Below, piece by piece: positions 60,735 to 64,000 of a stretch of DNA of 64,000 nt. Location: NCBI RefSeq assembly GCF_014196745.1, contig NZ_JACIEH010000002.1, forward strand, positions 186,383-250,382, in the 5' to 3' direction. Both the position numbers and the translations under genes were made by a program. The notes under the pieces are model-generated. The model saw nothing but the letters and a program-made list of their open reading frames with translations, was not told the origin of the DNA and did not search any database. The stretch comes from Sphingomonas kyeonggiensis (GTDB taxonomy: Bacteria > Pseudomonadota > Alphaproteobacteria > Sphingomonadales > Sphingomonadaceae). How positions within the stretch are numbered: the stretch's first letter is position 1; every line of letters starts with the position of its first letter.

Positions 60735-61312
60735 AGCGCCACGCCCCTGCCACCGAGCGCAACCGCGATCCGATCGCCGCGGTGCTGGCCGAGGAGCTGC
60801 CTGCGCAGGGCACGGTGCTCGAGATCGCCAGCGGCACCGGCGAGCATGTCGCCTTCTTCGCCGGGCGCTTCCCCGCGCTGACCTGGCAGCCGAGCGATCC
60901 CGATGGGGATGCGCTCGCCTCGATCGCGGCGTGGAGCGAAGGGCGCGCGAACATCCTGCCGCCGCTGGAGATCGATGCGAGCGCAGGCGATTTTCCGGCG
61001 GCGGATGCGATCCTCTGCGTCAACATGGTCCATATCAGCCCCTGGGAAGCGACGCTCGGGCTGCTCGCCGGGGCAGGGGAGGCGCTCGCCCCCGGTGCCC
61101 CGCTGATCCTCTACGGCCCCTATCGCCGCGAGGGCGTGGAGACCGCGCCGTCGAACGAGCAGTTCGAGCTGTGGCTCAAGGAAAGGGACCCGCGCTTCGG
61201 GCTGCGCTTCGTGGAAGCGGTGACCGAAGCCGCGGCGGCGCAGGGGCTGTCGCTGGAAAGGCTGGTCGAGATGCCGGCGAACAATTTGATGCTGGTGTAT
61301 CGGCGCCAATAG
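60731..61312 (+). CDS. DUF938 SAM-dependent methyltransferase
   Basis: The 193-residue protein begins MKRHAPATERNRDPIAAVLA and shows VLEIASGTGEHVAFFAGRFP (motif I, residues about 32-51) and LTWQPSDPDGDALASI. Further on are ILCVNMVHISPWEATLGLLA and LILYGPYRREGVETAPSNEQ, the DUF938 hallmarks. The substrate is unknown. Its start overlaps the preceding membrane-protein gene by 4 bases, and a family A repeat lies beyond the stop. Confidence 0.9.
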   Translation: MKRHAPATERNRDPIAAVLAEELPAQGTVLEIASGTGEHVAFFAGRFPALTWQPSDPDGDALASIAAWSEGRANILPPLEIDASAGDFPAADAILCVNMVHISPWEATLGLLAGAGEALAPGAPLILYGPYRREGVETAPSNEQFELWLKERDPRFGLRFVEAVTEAAAAQGLSLERLVEMPANNLMLVYRRQ

Positions 61313-61331
61313 CCGTCATCCGGACCCGCAA

Positions 61332-61413
61332 CCGTCATCCCGACGAAAGTCGGGATCTCGTGCGGCTCCTTTCCCGCCATCGCCTGAGATTCCGACTTTC
61401 GTCGGGATGACGG
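61332..61413. repeat. family A palindromic repeat, copy 4
   Basis: The left arm ccgtcatcccgacgaaagtc then gggatctc pairs with the right arm gagattccgactttcgtcgg then gatgacggg. The spacer gtgcggctcctttcccgcca is again shared with the copies at 21073 and 28569. It separates the convergent DUF938 and EamA genes. Confidence 0.88.
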
Positions 61414-61431
61414 GAGACGGGGAAGGGGGAT

Positions 61432-62337
61432 TTAAACCGGCTCCATCTCCGCGCTCGTCACTGCCGGCCCCACGCCGCGCTTGCGCTCGCGCCACACGAT
61501 GTACAGCCCGCTCGCGATGATCACCGGGGCGCCCAGCCAGGTCCAGCCGCTCGGCCACATGCCGAAGATCGCCCAGCCATAGAGCGTGCCCCAGATCAGG
61601 CTCGAATAGTCCATCGGCACCACTGCGCTGACGGGCGCGTGGCGCACCGATCCGGTCAGCGCCAGCTGGCCCACCCCGCCGATCAGCCCGATCCCCACCA
61701 GGATGCCCCAGGTTGCCGGATCATGCGCCTTGAACTGGAAGGCATAGGGGATCGCCAGCACCGGCACCGAGAGGACCGAGAACCAGAACACCGTCGTGCC
61801 CGTGGCCTCGGTCTTGCCGATCTGGCGCAGCAGGATCGCGACGATCGCCACGAACAATGCCGCGAGCAGGCCGACCATCGCGCCGAACAGCGGGATGTGC
61901 GCGCTCCACGGCTGGGTGACGATCAGCACGCCGAGGAAACCGACCACCACCGCGCCCCAGCGATGCCAGCCGGTCGGCTCCTTGAGCAGCAGCGCGCCCA
62001 GGATCGTCGCGAAGATCGGCACGGTGAACTGGAAGGTCACCGCCTCGGCCAGCGGCAGCAGCAGCACCGCGCCGAAGGTGAAGATCATGCCGGTGAGTCC
62101 CACCGCCGTGCGCGAGACGTGTGCGCCGAAGCGCTTGGTGCGGATCGATCCCAGCCCCGGCCCGGCCGCCACCCAGGCGGTTACCAGCGGCACCGCCCAG
62201 AGCTGGCGGTGGAACATCGTCTCGACCAGCCCGGCACCGCGCATCTCGGCCAGCTTGATCAGCGCCGACATGGTCGCGAGGCAGGCGACCGCGAACAGCC
62301 GCAGCGTTATGCCCTTCAATATCTGATCGTCGCCCAC
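61432..62337 (-). CDS. EamA/DMT-family transporter
   Basis: The 301-residue protein has ten hydrophobic segments in two EamA halves. Typical text is VTFQFTVPIFATILGALLLK (end of the first half), LRQIGKTEATGTTVFWFSVL between, and AVVPMDYSSLIWGTLYGWAI near the end. DMT proteins export metabolites or take up small molecules; the substrate cannot be predicted. The gene stands alone. Confidence 0.9.
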   Translation of the reverse strand: MGDDQILKGITLRLFAVACLATMSALIKLAEMRGAGLVETMFHRQLWAVPLVTAWVAAGPGLGSIRTKRFGAHVSRTAVGLTGMIFTFGAVLLLPLAEAVTFQFTVPIFATILGALLLKEPTGWHRWGAVVVGFLGVLIVTQPWSAHIPLFGAMVGLLAALFVAIVAILLRQIGKTEATGTTVFWFSVLSVPVLAIPYAFQFKAHDPATWGILVGIGLIGGVGQLALTGSVRHAPVSAVVPMDYSSLIWGTLYGWAIFGMWPSGWTWLGAPVIIASGLYIVWRERKRGVGPAVTSAEMEPV

Positions 62338-62384
62338 GGATGCGCGTTAGGAGCCATGCCCGGCGCTGGCAATGCGTGGGGTGC

Positions 62385-63182
62385 TCAGCGCGACTTTTGC
62401 GAGACCAGCCAGCCGGTCACCCGGTCGCTGCGTTCGTGCGGCAGTTCGACGATGCCGTTCAGCAGATGCAGGCCGATCGCGCATTGCTGTTCCGGCCGTG
62501 CCCGTGCGAGCCTTGCCGGATCGGTCCAGACGTCGAGATCGGCCTGGCTGGCGCCGACACGCCGCATCTCCGTGACCAGCGCGACGGCGTCGGCCTCCGA
62601 GACCTCGCCTTTGGGAATCTTGCGGTTGGCGGGATGGTCGCGCCCGCCCGCCGAGGCGGTGATCCATGCCGCCGCCGTCTCGATCAGCCGCTCGGCCGTC
62701 CTGGGCGGATAATGGGTGCCGGGCTTCAGCGTGCCCATCACATATTGGCCGCACAGCCGGACATCCTCCTGCTGCATCGTCTCGACCAGCTGGATCTCCA
62801 TCTGGCGATAGAGGTTCAGGTCGCCATGCGGGGCCTGCACGAACTCGCCCAGGTGGCGATCGGTGACCGCGCCCATCCAGGTGAGGCTCTCGCCGCGGAT
62901 CTGCTCGCGGGTCGCCCCTTCGCGCACCCGTTTCGAGAGCAGCGCCGTGTAATCGGCGAACTCCCTGGGGTAATTGTCGCGCAGCGCCTCGAAGAAGGGC
63001 GCCGCCTTGCGGTCGCGCAGGATCGATTCGGCGATGCCCTCGGGCGATCGCTCCTGCTGCTGCAGCCTGGTGACGAACCACCAGGCGCCGCCAATGCCCA
63101 GGGCGGCGAGCAGCAGCACGGCGATCCCGATCGCCAGTCCCGAGCGCGAGACCTCGCGCGGCGCCACATCCCGTTGTTGCAT
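62385..63182 (-). CDS. membrane-anchored protein of unknown function
   Basis: ATG 63182 gives 265 residues. One transmembrane segment (GLAIGIAVLLLAALGIGGAW) lies near residue 17, followed by a periplasmic domain rich in charged helices. It contains RDKKAAPFFEALRDNYPREF-like text, three scattered Cys or Met residues, and VRLCGQYVMGTLKPGTHYPP. No known family is seen. A longer frame upstream has no ribosome site and an Arg-rich head. Confidence 0.7.
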   Translation of the reverse strand: MQQRDVAPREVSRSGLAIGIAVLLLAALGIGGAWWFVTRLQQQERSPEGIAESILRDRKAAPFFEALRDNYPREFADYTALLSKRVREGATREQIRGESLTWMGAVTDRHLGEFVQAPHGDLNLYRQMEIQLVETMQQEDVRLCGQYVMGTLKPGTHYPPRTAERLIETAAAWITASAGGRDHPANRKIPKGEVSEADAVALVTEMRRVGASQADLDVWTDPARLARARPEQQCAIGLHLLNGIVELPHERSDRVTGWLVSQKSR

Positions 63183-63319
63183 GCCCTGATCCCCCCTTCG
63201 GGCAGTAGAGCGGGCCCGTCCCTTCGAATCAAGTCGCCCCCCGGATCGGGCTGGCAATGTAGGATTTGATTTGTCACGACGAAGCTGGGCCGGTCGGGGC
63301 TTCGCGCACGCATGGGTGA

Positions 63320-64000
<681 letters not shown>

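Overview
The window is about 64 kb of high-GC DNA from the chromosome of an alphaproteobacterium, most likely a sphingomonad (Sphingomonas-like). The evidence is the petABC cytochrome bc1 operon, a Caulobacter/Rhizobium-type Tad (cpa) pilus cluster, a ManD-type mannonate dehydratase very close in sequence to the family's Novosphingobium member, GcvPA/GcvPB split glycine decarboxylase, and many small exported lipoproteins. It is mostly ordinary core genome. No rRNA, tRNA, CRISPR array, insertion sequence or prophage was seen.

Layout. 1-9 kb: a partial gene, the trmL-hemF-GNAT operon, divergent petABC, apt, a lipoprotein, a MaoC hydratase and an exported nucleotide pyrophosphatase-like lipoprotein. 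8-9.2 kb: a glutaredoxin-MauE fusion divergent from a MerR regulator, with a nearly textbook mer-type operator between them. 9-19 kb: S33-like hydrolase, acetamidase/formamidase, ychF, two lipoproteins, an M28 peptidase, a DUF559 nuclease cassette flanked by inverted and direct repeats, and pth. 19-28.6 kb: rplY, an ArsR/SRPBCC pair with a nested palindromic operator, a TraB/GumN lipoprotein, glyQS and ppdK. 28.6-37.2 kb: two paralogous membrane coiled-coil proteins and the minus-strand cluster cpaA-cpaB-cpaC-cpaD-cpaE-tadB-tadC, which lacks the cpaF ATPase. 37.2-39.5 kb: hydrolase, FAD oxidoreductase and a YegP-like mini-protein. 39.6-45.5 kb: a polyuronate-use locus (manD, a GntR regulator, a PL5-like lyase, DUF4861 and GH105) with a shared operator at three promoters. 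45.6-51.9 kb: thioesterase, hypotheticals, a TPR-PRMT methyltransferase, ispH-thrB-rnhA and a lipoprotein. 51.9-57.2 kb: a tandem glycine riboswitch and gcvT-gcvH-lipoprotein-gcvPA-gcvPB. 57.2-58.2 kb: a lower-GC head-to-head gene pair, one member carrying a HEPN-type R-D-x3-H motif. 58.2-64 kb: DUF2236, a secreted tail-collar protein, ICMT-like, DUF938 and EamA genes, and the start of an archaeal/eukaryotic-type proS.

Two palindromic intergenic repeat families recur. Family A is the GTCATCCC / GGGATGAC type (6.4, 21.1, 28.6 and 61.3 kb, plus a variant at 25.1 kb). Family B has CCTCCCC...GGGGAGG arms (20.0 and 43.1 kb, and as the two flanks of the DUF559 gene).

The best candidates for something undescribed are the HEPN-motif gene with its overlapping-start partner (57194-58157), the DUF559 nuclease inside a family-B repeat cassette (17620-18154), the GntR uronate regulon, the MerR/Grx-MauE pair with gene debris behind it, and the bacterial PRMT-like enzyme. 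All start-site choices, operators and GC remarks come from reading the sequence by eye. Family names come from remembered motifs, not from database searches.
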